Source of the DNA: Macrostomum hystrix
Lineage: Eukaryota; Platyhelminthes; Macrostomidae
Reading direction: 5' to 3'
DNA: 64,000 bases
NCBI GenBank assembly: GCA_950097015.1
Contig: CATNEN010000007.1
Location: 10,107,001 to 10,171,000, forward strand
Positions 1-11,373 of this stretch are shown piece by piece. Numbering within the stretch: the stretch's first letter is position 1; each line of letters opens with the position of its first letter. Position numbers and translations under genes: made by a program. Under the pieces are notes generated by a model. It worked only from the letters and a program-made list of their open reading frames with translations, was not told the origin of the DNA and did no database searches.

Positions 1-438
1 ATCTACTCCTTTTTATTACCATCATTCATAACTGATTTTGTTTACTAAAGCAATTAAAACTAAATTAATATTTGTGATAAAAGACAACAAATTAGACTTT
101 GTGAATTAACAAGCATATTTCAGAATTTAGATTTCAGATTTTATAATTCCTTGTTCCTTAGACAATTTTAAAGCTAGTCTTTGTATATTTAGTCTTACTT
201 TCTAGATATGACAGTACTATCTGAATAAAGAAACAAAAAGCTGTTTATGACATTATTTTGTCATGAAATTTTAACTAAATAATACTTGGTTTCACTTACA
301 ACTACTTTGGTACCATGCTAAAAATCTGAAAATATTAGCCAAAAAAATCAAACCAAATTCAGCTCCAGTGCCAGTAAATACAGAGGCTGATCCACTTATC
401 TAACACAGTAGCTCAGTCAGTCAATTCTGAAAGCAGCC
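1..438. other. AT-rich 5' flank of the importin gene
   Basis: No coding exon is visible. The stretch is AT-rich and ends in a short leader; an AG at 435-436 (context gaaagcag) lies two bases before the importin start codon and could be a cis- or trans-splice acceptor. Confidence 0.5.
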
Positions 439-3400
439 ATGGTGGAGCCAAGCAAGATTGTGCTGGCCCTAAAGGCCACACTGATCCCCAAGCAGCAGCG
501 AGAGGCAGAGGCCTACCTGGACAGCATGAAGAAGATAATCTCCTTCTGCCCGACCCTGCTGGACATTGTGATGTGGCAGGAGGTGGACATCCCAGTCAGG
601 CAGGCCGGAGCAGTCTACCTGAAGAACACGGTGAATCGATTCTGGCGCGAGCGTCAGCCGGACGCAGATCCGGGCGAGCCGCTGCCATTCAGCCTGCATG
701 AGCAGGACAAGGCGCGCCTGAGGACCAGCCTGGTGCGGGCCATGCTGCTGGCGCCTGAGCCGCTGCGCCAGCAGCTGAAGGTCTGTGTGACGGTGGCGGC
801 GCAGAACGACTTTCCCGGCCGCTGGTCCGAGGAGCTGCCGGAGCAACTGGCCGCCGCACTGTCCACAGATGCTGAGGACCAGGTGCGGCTTCTGGGCGAA
901 CTGTCCTTAGGCTTAGTCTCGTTTTCTTATTGTAGATATTCGCATAAAACTGTAGCATCCTTAGGGGCAGACGCAGCATTAGGTTGCGTGGAGATCGGAC
1001 TGAGCACAGTTTAGGGAGATCGGACTGAGCACAGTTTAGGGAGATCGGACTGAGCCCAGTTTAGGGAGATCGGACTGAGCCCAGTTTAGGGAGATCGGAC
1101 TGAGCACAGTTTAGGGAGATCGGACTGAGCACAGTTTAGGGAGATCGGACTGAGCACAGTTTAGGGAGATCGGACTGAGCACAGTTTAGGGAGATCGGAC
1201 TGAGCACAGTTTAGGGAGATCGGACTGAGCACAGTTTAGGGAGATCGGACTGAGCCCAGTTTAGGGAGATCGGACTGAGCACAGTTTATGGAGATCGGAC
1301 TGAGCACAGTTTAGGGAGATGGGACTGAGCCCAGTTTAGGGTAATGGGACTGAGCACAGTTCAGGGAGATGACACTGAGCACAGTTGTGGCGGATGTGCT
1401 GAACATCCCGAACTCACTGACTGCAGGTGCCGGGCGCTCTTTCCGCACTGCACGCACTGCTGAAGGTGTTCCAGTACTCGAAGCCGCAGGTCCGAGCACC
1501 GCTGGAGACGGCCATGTCCAGCCTGCTGCCGCTGCTTCACAGGCGCCTCCTGCTGGCAACGGCCGGTGGCCTCCCGATGGCTCATCAGCAGCGCCTGGCA
1601 GCGAAGGCCTTCCATGCCTACACCTGCACCTGCCTGCCGCCTGCGCTGGAGGCGGACCGCAGCCTCGCCCTGCAGTGGACGGAAGCCATGACCGGCCTGC
1701 TGCGGACAGAGCCGCCGCCCGACTGTCCGCCTGTTGACGACCATCCGTGGTGGCGGGCGCGCAAGTGGGCCGCCAGGTCGCTGCTCAACTGGCTGGAGAG
1801 ATTCGGCGCCAGGAACTCGCTGTGCAAGCGGGATCCCGGCTTTGGCGACTGGTGAGCGATGGGTGTGGGTGAATACAAGTGAATCTGTCATTCACCTGGT
1901 CATTCAATATGAATCTGTCACCCACCTGGTCATTCAATATGAATCTGTCACCCACCTGGTCATTCAATATGAATCTGTCACCCACCTGGTCATTCAATAT
2001 GAATCTGTCACCCACCTGGTCATTCAATTCGCCAGGTACGTGCGCACCGCTGCTGGCCCGGTGCTGCAGGCGGCCCTGGAGTGGCTGGACCGCTTCTCCC
2101 GTCGCGAGTTCGTGCCTCAACGCCTTCTGCGCCAGCTTCTGAACTACCTGGAGGCCAGCCTGGCTTTCGCCCACCTGTGGCACCAGCTGAAGCCACACAT
2201 GCGCCAGCTGCTGGCCTCAGTCTGCTTCCCGTTGATGTGCTTCAACGACGAAGACGCCGAGCTGTGGGAAGCCGATCCCGTCGAGTTCACCCGCTCGCGT
2301 CGTCACCAAGGCGACTGGGACGACCTGCCCGGAGCCGACCTGGCAGCCGAGGAGCTGCTCCACAGCGCCTGTGCAAAGCGGCGCCACGTGTTGGACTGGT
2401 GCGTCGCCTTCTGCACGGAGGCTGTCAGCGCTACGGAGGCTGGCGAAGGCAACGAAGCCGCGTCCAGGCAGCGCGACGGCGCCCTCCGTATTCTTGGCTG
2501 CCTGGCTGACCTTCTGGTTCGTCGGCCGAGTTACGCGACCGGCGTTGAAGGCTTCGTGAAGGGCCTGGCGCTGCCGATGGCCGCCTCGGCTCGTCCTTTC
2601 CTTCGAGCTCGGGCCTGCTGCCTGCTGCGCCAGTTCGCCGAAGCCGACGGAGCCGTCTTTGAGCCCGGCACTCTGGCCAGCGTAGCCGAGATCGTCCGGC
2701 TGCGGTTGCTCGACGAGCCCGAGCTGCCGGTCAAGGTAGGTTGGGTTCTTTGCTCCTTGATCTGCTCCCTGCATCTGCTCCCTGCATCTGCTCCCTGCAT
2801 CTGCTCCCTGGATCTGCTCACTGCATCTCTTCCATTCTACATCATGACTCATTGTATCTGTGCTTTCGATTCCGTGCATGATTTTTTAGAGAAGCACACA
2901 CAGATACGATCCATCACATAATATATTTGGGTATTTACGAGCTAGTATCCGTGCAAAGTCTAGGCTGCAGCGGGTAGTACGTGTAATTCAGTCATTGCGC
3001 CCCACCCGCATTCAGATGGAGGCCGCCCTGGCCCTCGAGGCTCTCTTGGACCGGCATCCCGGCGCTGACGCCGTCCTGCAGCCGCATGCGGCGCCGCTCA
3101 TTGGCCAGCTGCTTGATGCGATGCGCCGCATAGTCAACGAAGAGTTAAATGTTGTGCTGCGCAAGGTGTTCCTGCGCTACTCCAGCCACATCGGCCCACT
3201 GGCCACCAGCATGGTGCAGCAGCTTTGCGACGCGTTTGCCCGACTCCACGGCGTCGAAGCTGATGTGGGCGCCGACGAGACTGCCGAAGAGGACCGCATC
3301 CTGCTGGCTATCGGCCTTCTAGACACCCTCACAGAAGTTGCTGACGCTGTTCGCCGATCGAACTGCCGACTGCTGGCCCAGCTGGAGCCGCTGCTCATCA

Positions 3401-4730
3401 ACCTGATCCGCTACATTGTGGATAACGGCATGCTGGAGTTCTTCGAGCAGGCGGCGGCGCTGGCGCATCAGCTGCTCGATCAGCGCACCGTATCACAGGC
3501 GGCCTGGCAGCTGCTGTCGATGATTTGCTGCAGCATCCAGCGCGACGGTTTTGGCCTTGACTGTTTTGTCGAGTTCCAGGCCCCGCTGCAGCGCCTGCTG
3601 ACTGCGGAGTCTGGCGGTGGCGTCGGTAGCGCCGGCAGCGTGGACTTTTTATCCGATCCGGAAAGGCCGGCTCAACTGCTGGCTCTGTGTGAGCTCATCT
3701 TGGCCGATGAGTCGTCCGAGGAAGCCGGCGGAGTCGCTGCCCGGCTGCTGGAGACGGCGCTGCTGCAGTTCCCGGGACGGCTGGAGCAGGCCTTCGTAAG
3801 CTAAAGCCTTTCTGTTGCGTTGCCTTTCTATATCCGCGTAGCTTACAGCAATGCACTAATTCTCTTTGATGCCGCTTCTGTTTTTCATCGTTTCAACAGG
3901 TCCAGCGCTCGCTAACTGCCGCCGCCGCTTTCATGGACCGTCTAGCCACGTCAGGGAAGGCCGCCCGGTCAGGCGACTCTAGCTCTGAGGATGCTGAGGC
4001 TGTAGCCTGCTTCCGCGTCTGCCTGGCCGCCCTGCTGCACTGGCCGGACCTGACACTCGGACTTCTAGCAGCCGAGCGGCTCCTCGCCGACTGTCACCGC
4101 CTGCAGCACCGCCTTGTCGGCCTCCACGACAGGCGGCTGTGCGCACTGGCCTTTTGCTCCCTGCTGCACCGGCGGCCCGACCTGGCCGGACCGCTGCTGC
4201 CCGCCCTGCTGCGCCTCTTCGACGGCTTGCGTGCCTCCTACCAGCTGCGGGACCGGCTGCAGGCCGAGGGCCGACGCCGCCACGGCGACAGCGGCGACGA
4301 GAGTGAGAAGGCTGAAGGCGCGACTGCGGCGCGTGCGGCGGCTCCGCAGCGCGAGATGGACAGCGATGAGGACGAGGCCTCCGAGGACCAGCCGACAGCG
4401 GCTGCGGCCGTTGATAACACTGCTGGCGATCAACTCGATGACGTCGAAGATGCCAACGCTGATGTCGAGGATCTGGACAACCTCGAGGACCTGGTCTGGC
4501 CGATGTACGACACTCGGCTCGAGCGCCCCCTCGATGCCCAAGACGCCCTCCGGTTGGACGAGTTCCTGGCGGTGGCTCGCGCCGTGCCGGCCGTCTGCTC
4601 GCAAGAGACGCTGGCCGCCCTGGATGAAGAGGCCGCGGCCTGCCTGCGCTACGTGCTGGCCGAGGCGGAGGACAGGCAGCGGCGGGCCGCGGCCTCTGCC
4701 GGCCTGGAGGTGTGTGCAATCTTCAACTAA
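439..4730 (+). CDS. IPO7: Importin-7/8 (RanBP7/8) nuclear import receptor
   Basis: Importin-beta family receptor that carries cargo through nuclear pores under RanGTP control. Exons by GT-AG sites and phase: 439-882, 1427-1851, 2036-2735, 3016-3795, 3900-4709, giving 1053 residues to the last donor (human IPO7 is 1038). The N-terminal importin module reads PVRQAGAVYLKNTVNRFW; later blocks such as PWWRARKWA-like DDHPWWRARKWAARSLLNWL, FPLMCFNDEDAELWEADPVE and the QRDGALRILGCLADLL segment follow IPO7 in order. An acidic segment near the C terminus (DSDEDEASEDQ, then DVEDANADVEDLDNLEDL) matches the acidic tail region of the family. The start is the ATG at 439. If the donor at 4710 (gag|gtgtgt) is used, a short terminal exon lies downstream and was not found; otherwise the frame stops at 4730. 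Introns 1-3 hold tandem arrays. IPO7 versus IPO8 cannot be separated here. Confidence 0.9.
993..1385. repeat. 25-bp minisatellite, importin intron 1
   Basis: About 15 copies of a 25-bp unit containing agatcggactgagcacag. It fills most of the 544-bp intron 883-1426. The last copies near 1320-1385 are the most diverged and run up to the acceptor region. Confidence 0.95.
1879..2028. repeat. 30-bp minisatellite, importin intron 2
   Basis: Five nearly identical 30-bp copies (core cacctggtcattcaatat) occupy nearly all of the 184-bp intron 1852-2035 and end seven bases before the acceptor at 2034-2035. Being a multiple of three without stops on either strand, the array keeps open frames through the intron. 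Confidence 0.95.
2757..2822. repeat. 13-bp repeat, importin intron 3
   Basis: About five copies of a 13-bp unit (tctgctccctgca) just downstream of the donor at 2736 in the 280-bp intron 2736-3015. Confidence 0.85.
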
Positions 4731-5054
4731 CAGCTGGCTTGTCAACTGTAGGAATGCGTTCTTGCTTATTTTCTGTGCTGCTTTCAGCATTCAGCTTCAT
4801 TTCCGCCATTATTAACTTGACAAATCGCTGCGCTGATTTAAAAAAGTTAGGCATGAATGCGTCTAATAACGATTTGGAGACCGAACTGACCCTGTTTCTG
4901 GCATTCTTTGCATTTAGAAATACAAAAACTATTTATTGCTGGGTACGGTGATTGTCCAAGTATATATTATGTGTCTGTTGTCCACTGAAAATTGGGTTTT
5001 TTGACCTGTGCGTCAGTTGACCTGTACTTCATTGTATCAACTTACAATACCCTC

Positions 5055-5906
5055 TGATACTCCAGTGCATCAGCTATCAATATGCCCTGACACTCCAGTG
5101 CATCAGCTATCAATATGCCCTGACACTCCAGTGCATCAGCTATCAATATGCCCTGACACTCCAGTGCATCAGCTATCAATATGCCCTGACACTCCAGTGC
5201 ATCAGCTATCAATATGCCCTGACACTCCAGTGCATCAGCTATCAATATGCCCTGACACTCCAGTGCATCAGCTGTCAATATGCCCTGACACTCCAGTGCG
5301 TCAGCTATCAATATGCCCTGACACTCCAGTGCGTCAGCTATCAATATGCCCTGACACTCCAGTGCATCAGCTATCAATATGCCCTGACACTCCAGTGCGT
5401 CAGCTATCAATATGCCCTGACACTCCAGTGCATCAGCTATCAATATGCCCTGACACTCCAGTGCATCAGCTGTCAATATGCCCTGACACTCCAGTGCATC
5501 ATCTGTCAATATGCCCTGACACTCCAGTGCATCAGCTGTCAATATGCCCTGACACTCCAGTGCATCAGCTATCAATATGCCCTGACACTCCAGTGCATCA
5601 GCTATCAATATGCCCTGACACTCCAGTGCATCAGCTATCAATATGCCCTGACACTCCAGTGCATCAGCTATCAATATGCCCTGACACTCCAGTGCATCAG
5701 CTATCAATATGCCCTGACACTCCAGTGCATCAGCTGTCAATATGCCCTGACACTCCAGTGCGTCAGCTATCAATATGCCCTGACACTCCAGTGCGTCAGC
5801 TATCAATATGCCCTGACACTCCAGTGCATCAGCTATCAATATGCCCTGACACTCCAGTGCGTCAGCTATCAATATGCCCTGACACTCCAGTGCATCAGCT
5901 GTCAAA
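5055..5906. repeat. 33-bp minisatellite downstream of importin
   Basis: About 26 copies of a 33-bp unit (contains tcaatatgccctgacactcc). Variants are single-base changes, mainly cat/cgt and cta/ctg. The unit length is a multiple of three and carries no stop in one frame of each strand, so it makes long repetitive open frames on both strands. It lies after the last importin exon found and may sit in its last intron or 3' region. Confidence 0.95.
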
Positions 5907-6682
5907 CCCCCTCACTTCATGTCAAAGTCATGTGAGCACCGGTTGTGCGCCAAATTTAACAATCAATCAATTGGTCAATCATTATATTTGTGTTATCATA
6001 TTTTGTGTCATTTTTCCCGCAAGATTCAATTTCCCGGCTCGCCCTTCAAGGGACTTGCGAAATGTCTGACAGTTTTATCCTCCCAAGAAAGCGGTCTTCT
6101 GCTGCCATTTGCCATTGTACATGCCAGTCCATTTGCTGCTTCCGTGCTGCCCTGTGTGCAAGGGTCCCTCATTTTTGGCTTTTTTTGGATGGGCCTGTCT
6201 CCAGCCGGTTTTATCTCCTTGACCTTGCGCGTCACTTGAAGCAAATTATATTCTTTATATATTTTTTATAAAATGCGGGTCTAACGACATGCGTTGCTCA
6301 TTGTTTAACCACAAAATCATCAAAGAAAGCCGAGTTGTTGCAGATTTTTTTTCATTATTCTTATTTCGTTCCCCAATTTACAGAGCTCGTCCAGCAGTTT
6401 GGAGTGTTTGAAGTCCATGCCCAGAGGTCTAAGGTTCGAGTCCTAACCACAAGACACAATTTCGCTGCTGAGAAATACAATTCCCGATAGATCCAGCCAG
6501 CCCACTGACTGTACATCCGGCACAAATTGAAAGACCACAGAGTATAATAGCCTTCTTTTCAAGGCATTCAATTGCTAATCAGACACAAGCTTGGGTCTAT
6601 TTGTACAGAATTACGCAAGAGAAAGGGTTTGACGAACCCTCGAACTGTCCCACAGTTCGTCAATTCAGTTTTATCCCCACGG
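5907..6682. other. Convergent 3' spacer, importin and IFT57
   Basis: AT-rich spacer between two convergent genes. I searched it for an importin terminal exon in phase 0. An acceptor near 6383 (tttacag) opens a frame of about 21 codons with no family similarity that I can recognise. No gene is called. Confidence 0.4.
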
Positions 6683-8505
6683 TCAGAACAGGTAGCCCGC
6701 CTCCTCGGTTGCCATGGCACCGCGCAGCGTCTTCTCCCGCAGTTTGGTCTGGAGCAGGATGTGCTGCAGGACTCCGGCGCGGATGTCCATCTCCTTGAGC
6801 TCATTCTTCAGCCGTTGCAAAGCCTTCTTAATCCGCATCAGCGGCGAGCCATCGGTCATGGAGTTGCCGCGCTCCTCCATGTCGGACTTGACGCGATCGA
6901 GCTCCTCAGAGATCTCCTGCAGCTGCCGGCTGCGGTCGTTGATGCCACCGGAGGCCTGCTTGTATCGCTCACGGGCCTCAGCCAAACGGTCCTGCGCCGC
7001 CCGAAGTTCCTTGAGCGCGCCCTCCACCTGACTGTTAAGGTACTTCTCACGGCTGCCCAACTTCTCCAAGCTCCTCCCAATGTCCTCCTCCATGCGCTTC
7101 AGGTGCTGGTGGACCTGCGGGTCCATGAGGGAGAGAAGGGGCTCCGGGACGTCAGCAGGAATCACTGAGGCTTTGAGCAGGAAACACAGGCTATGAGCAG
7201 GAATCACTGAGGCTATGAGCAGGAATCACTGAGGCTATGAGCAGAAATCACTGAGGCTATGAGCAGGAATCACTGAGGCTATGAGCAGGAATCACTGAGG
7301 CTATGAGCAGGAATCACTGAGGCTATGAGCAGGAATCACTGAGGCTATGAGCAGGAAACAGTGAGGGTCTTGGCCCACCAACCTGTCCATAGCAGTCGCC
7401 AATTGCCTTCTGGTACTGATGCATTGAATCCAGGTGGGCCCGCCAGTCCTTGCCGTCGGCGCGGAGCACCACCTTTAGCTGTGGCTGCACCCGCTCGACC
7501 TCCAGCATCCACTCGGTGGAGTCGGTATTGGACTCCAGGATCACCTCCGGCTTCAGGACGGAGTCGCCCTGGGAGCCGCCGGCAGCGGCTACCGAGGCGG
7601 CAGCCATCTTCGCCAGGCCGTCCACATCCGGCACGTTCTCCTCATCCTCGATGAAGTCGTCGTCGGAGAATTCGTCGGCCACGCCACCCTGGTCGCCAAG
7701 CGTCTTAACCGCTGACTCGGACTCGTCTTCGATGACGTCCACTTGGTCGTCACCCGCATCGGCCGGGTAGCGCGGCTTGTCGAACACGAATCGTCGGATC
7801 TGCAAACAATTGGGGAATACACGGCTATGTTTTGGTATTAAGGGTGTCAAATGTTTGTTAATGTTGAGGGATCAACTGAAAGTACAATTTGACCTCATCC
7901 TCTGCTTCGACTCAAATTTTGGCTCTGTTACGAACTAACAGAGGACTAATCATTTCTACTAAAAGAGGCGCGCCAACCTGAAGGGCCTCTTCCGAGAGTT
8001 TGAGCAGCACGTAGACAACCTGCGGCCCGGAGCCCGACTTCAGCTTGCTGGGCGGAAAGTCGACACTGTGACCGAGGCTTCGCACAGCGTCCAGGATGCC
8101 GCTGACGATGGCGTTTGGATCGTCGTACTCTTGCGGCTCCTCCATGTCCTTGCCCCCCATGCGGACTAGCCAGGAAGCGAGGCAGCCGAAGGCGTGAAAC
8201 TGTTCGCCAGAATTCGTTGCCGTAGCGAAGTAGTGCCTCGAGATTGGCTTGTGATGCAACTGCCTGGGTTGGTGCAAATCATGCCAAGTCTTTGAGAGCG
8301 ACTTGTTTTAATATGCTATGAGTCACAAAAATGTTAAATTCAGAACGGAATTGGCTGGTGAGTAAATAGATTCACAAATAATTCCTCACTTGCAATATTC
8401 CTTGTCATAGTCGAGAAGCTTCAAGTTGTCAAGAACAGCCTCCATGCTGAGAAAAACCTGATAAGCAGCTCCTGGGCCGTCATCGATCTCTTCTTCAGCT
8501 GCCAT
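6683..8505 (-). CDS. IFT57: Intraflagellar transport protein 57 (IFT-B subunit)
   Basis: IFT57/Hippi is a peripheral subunit of the IFT-B complex, needed for anterograde transport in cilia. Exons on the minus strand: 8505-8390, 8263-7978, 7799-7383, 7114-6683, all joining in phase, for about 416 residues (human 429). The N-terminal CH-like region shows GPGAAYQVFLSME, then HYFATATNSGEQFHAFGCLA and EPQEYDDPNA followed by FPPSKLKSG, all IFT57 landmarks. The middle is acidic, then STEWMLEVERVQPQLKVVLR and KDWRAHLDSMHQ. The C-terminal coiled coil has SREKYLNSQ, the GNSMTDGSPL block and EMDIRAGVLQH. The start ATG at 8505 follows an acceptor-like cag by two bases. Intron 3 holds a tandem array. Presence of the gene implies ciliated cells. 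Confidence 0.95.
7165..7362. repeat. 22-bp minisatellite, IFT57 intron 3
   Basis: About nine copies of a 22-bp unit (aggaatcactgaggctatga plus two bases) in the 268-bp intron between exons 3 and 4. The other two IFT57 introns (126 and 178 bp) have no array. Confidence 0.95.
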
Positions 8506-10256
8506 TGCTGCAAAGTTACGACTAATAGCTAAGAAAGATACAAAAATTCTTGGTGAGTTCTGAATAAAACATTTTCTGAAAATGTTTTTAACTATCAGAC
8601 ATGCTTCAAACATAGTTTTAAAAAATTCTAAATTAAGACATACTTAATACATATTATGCGTACTCGTAAATTACCAGATGCTTATTATGTAAAATAAAAA
8701 AATCTAGAAAATCGACAAAAATGTCTGAATGTAAACTTGCTAAAATCAATCAAGCATTAAAATAACCACACCAATAATTTACCCTCATGAATAAGTTCAA
8801 GATTTAGTAAATTCGACTTTTATCCATTTCTGCAAATATTTTTTTTTACAAGAAAGTTTATAAAATATTTTCTTATTATTGTTCCTATAGAGACAATAAA
8901 TGTGTACAGTAAGAGTTGTTAACAAAACTGCTTGTTCATGTGCAAATGTTGATTTGATTCACATGTCAGGTAGCAAAAAATATACTGCTGTAATATCTCT
9001 AGAAATTAAGCTACAGAAAACATTTAAAAACAAAATTATAATATCACTTTTAAATTATTTTGCGTTACATAAATTAATTGCATTTAACATCCAAAGGCAA
9101 ATGTTTTTGACCACCTTTTAGTGTAATACTTTTAAATGTGTATGCAACAATTACAAAAAAATTCCAAACAAAAATTTCCCCACATCCACGTCAGCACTTA
9201 AAACCTTGCAAAGCTACATCAGCATATGTCTGTAACCCTTGCCATGTCATATTACACATAACCGTGGTTGCATGAGTTCGAATCAGTTTGAAAAAATTAC
9301 GTTAAACTAAGTACAACCTTACCCAATTCTTTGTTGTATATTGCAAACTTTCGAATTACTTATTTCAAAAATATTCGCCTGTACACAAGCATTTGACACA
9401 CTCTAGATTAGTAAATTAGTAAATTTCCTTAAAAAATAATATATTATTTTGATAAAAAATGCAGCTGGAATTCGGAGTTTCAATTTGTCGATAACTCTAG
9501 AGACTCATCAAAGAGTAAAACAAAAAATTGTTCTTTTCATTAGTTGCTAAAATTCGTTTAATTAATTTTACAATTCTTAAATAAAATGTTGCACAGAACT
9601 AACAAATGTTAAAATGCCATATAGGTTTGTTGCCCCTATCTTAGCGGAACTTTTCCTCGTAACATTAAGTTCAATGTTTGGAAAAAAACATTTCAATCAG
9701 TGTGGATGTCGTAGAAAAATTATAGCACATATATACTTATTTGCACATATTCTATATTTATGTACCATGGTCCCTTAGATAATTGTATAGCCAAGGACTA
9801 CTAAAACTTAAGTTACTACTAAAGATGGACAACTTCTGGGCAAAACTCATTGAGCTCTTGCTAAATGTGAAAATATCAGTTTAAAAAATGCATATAGAAG
9901 ATAAGTAATGAGTCCACTGTGGTATTAAGTATATGGTATTGTACCATGACCTTTTTGCCCGGCGGGCAGAAAGTCTTGCCCGTTAATGGCCATAGATGAA
10001 TTAATGCTCGGTAATTTTCTTGCGGGCGGTTAATGGCTATTAACTGAGGCTAAAAAAGGCATCGACCAATAGGAATGGCTTACTGAGGCTAAAATGTCTA
10101 TAGCACCCCGAAGTGGGGGCTCTGCCCCACACCCCCGTCTCTGACTCTGAAAGTATAGCTTCGGCAAAAACGTCTATGGTACACTAAAATTGATACCCGA
10201 GCTTGGCTGACGGCGCCAAAGTCTGTAGTCTATATATGACTCTATGGTAAAAAACT
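8506..10256. other. AT-rich intergenic DNA
   Basis: Strongly AT-rich, with no long open frame and no recognised element. It contains the 5' flank of IFT57 at its left end. A 73-codon open frame at 8900-9121 has AT-rich codon use unlike the real exons here and is not called. Confidence 0.5.
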
Positions 10257-10412
10257 GGCCGGTCCAGATAAATGAATCTTGCTCTCGTATTGGCGGAGCC
10301 ATTCATTTGGCCGGGCCAGATAAATGAATCTTGCTCTCGTATTGGCGGAGCCATTCATTTGGCCGGGCCAGATAAATGAATCTTGCTTTCCTATTGGCGG
10401 AGCCATTTATTT
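10257..10412. repeat. Three 52-bp hairpin-forming direct repeats
   Basis: Three direct copies of a 52-bp unit. Each starts with ggccgg(g/t)ccagataaatga and ends with attcatttggcc, so aaatgaat and attcattt can pair across a loop of about 23 bases. The third copy is slightly diverged. Confidence 0.85.
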
Positions 10413-10439
10413 GGCCGGCCCATTCGGGGGATAAGTATA

Positions 10440-10700
10440 AGTTATCACCCACTTTTTTTATTTATTTTGGCCGGGAACGGCTGAGGACTCGTTTATTGGC
10501 CGAGGCGAAGCCGAGGCCAAGAAACGATGTCCGAAGACGTTTTCGGCCATAGATAAGTCAAACAAGTGGGTGATAATGTATTTATTCCACAGTTGAAGCC
10601 AGATAATTGTCACCGGACCAGATAAATGTTTATCTGTCCCGGCCAGATAAATTTCAACGGCCAAATAAATACATTTATCTGGTCTATGGGCCAATCCAAC
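10440..10700. repeat. Inverted-repeat element next to the 52-bp repeats
   Basis: Arms tatcacccactt (about 10443) and aagtgggtgata (about 10564) face each other. Between them lies an inner palindromic segment, ggccgaggcgaagccgaggcc-like. Copies of the ccagataaat word recur on both strands out to 10690, as in the 52-bp units. It may be a non-autonomous fold-back or MITE-like element; no transposase is seen. Confidence 0.55.
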
Positions 10701-11096
10701 TGGGGAATAAATATGCATAGAACTAATTGCTAACAAATCATAAGCGATTCCTCAATTTTTTGAAATTTCTTTTTTTTATGTATTTGAATGAATAGCGAGC
10801 GAAATTAAAATAAGCGTATATTCATATCCTCTCATAGCATTATATTTAAGCTCGATTAAGTGAATAGCTGCGGAGAGAAAATTCCAGAAAAGAATATACT
10901 ATAGTATAAGCTCATGGAAGACAACATGGAAAAAATATCTATTTGAGGCATGATAGAATCACATGCATATTAGCTTATCAGCTTATACAGCCTAGCAGGT
11001 ATTATAGTCGAATTGTTCGAAAAGAGTTGCCACCTGGACCTACTGAAACTAAGTACTTGTTCAAAATTTTGTCACGATTCTTACGAGCGTAGATTC
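10701..11096. other. AT-rich spacer, nothing recognised
   Basis: No coding frame, RNA gene or repeat is evident. Confidence 0.4.
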
Positions 11097-11201
11097 ATTT
11101 GAAAATAGCTGAATATTAATTTGGTCATTTATTTAATTACAGGGACAACTAAAACCCTCCAGAGAGGGTTTGACCAAATGAATATTCAGCTATTTTCAAA
11201 T
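11097..11201. repeat. Small fold-back (inverted repeat) element
   Basis: Arms of about 31 bases, 11097-11127 and 11171-11201, are nearly perfect reverse complements (shared core gaaaatagctgaatatt). The loop has its own small hairpin, aaaccctcc/agggttt. The element lies downstream of the cGLR-like gene and includes a possible AATAAA on the minus strand at 11133-11128. Confidence 0.8.
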
Positions 11202-11241
11202 TTTCAAAGTTTGGTTATTAATGCTAATTCTTCACGAAAAT

Positions 11242-11337
11242 ATGCGACAATGTGTAAGTGTGTAATGCGACAATGTGTAAGTGTGTAATGCGACAATGTG
11301 TAAGTGTGTAATGCGACAATGTGTAAGTGTGCGACAA
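11242..11337. repeat. 23-bp tandem repeat
   Basis: Four copies of a 23-bp unit containing gcgacaatgtgtaagtgtgt, just downstream of the minus-strand cGLR-like gene. Confidence 0.9.
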
Positions 11338-11373
11338 TCAATTCTACAACAAACAGTAAGCAAGAAATTCATA

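Noticed and set aside
3979-4719. Long minus-strand frames opposite importin exon 5
   Set aside because: Shadows caused by GC-rich codons of the real plus-strand exon.
6390-6455. tRNA-like B box (ggttcgagtcc) in the importin/IFT57 spacer
   Set aside because: No matching acceptor stem or A box could be folded, and the T stem has a mismatch; at most a decayed SINE head.
8900-9121. 73-codon frame in AT-rich DNA
   Set aside because: Codon use unlike the exons here, no splice context and no similarity that I know.
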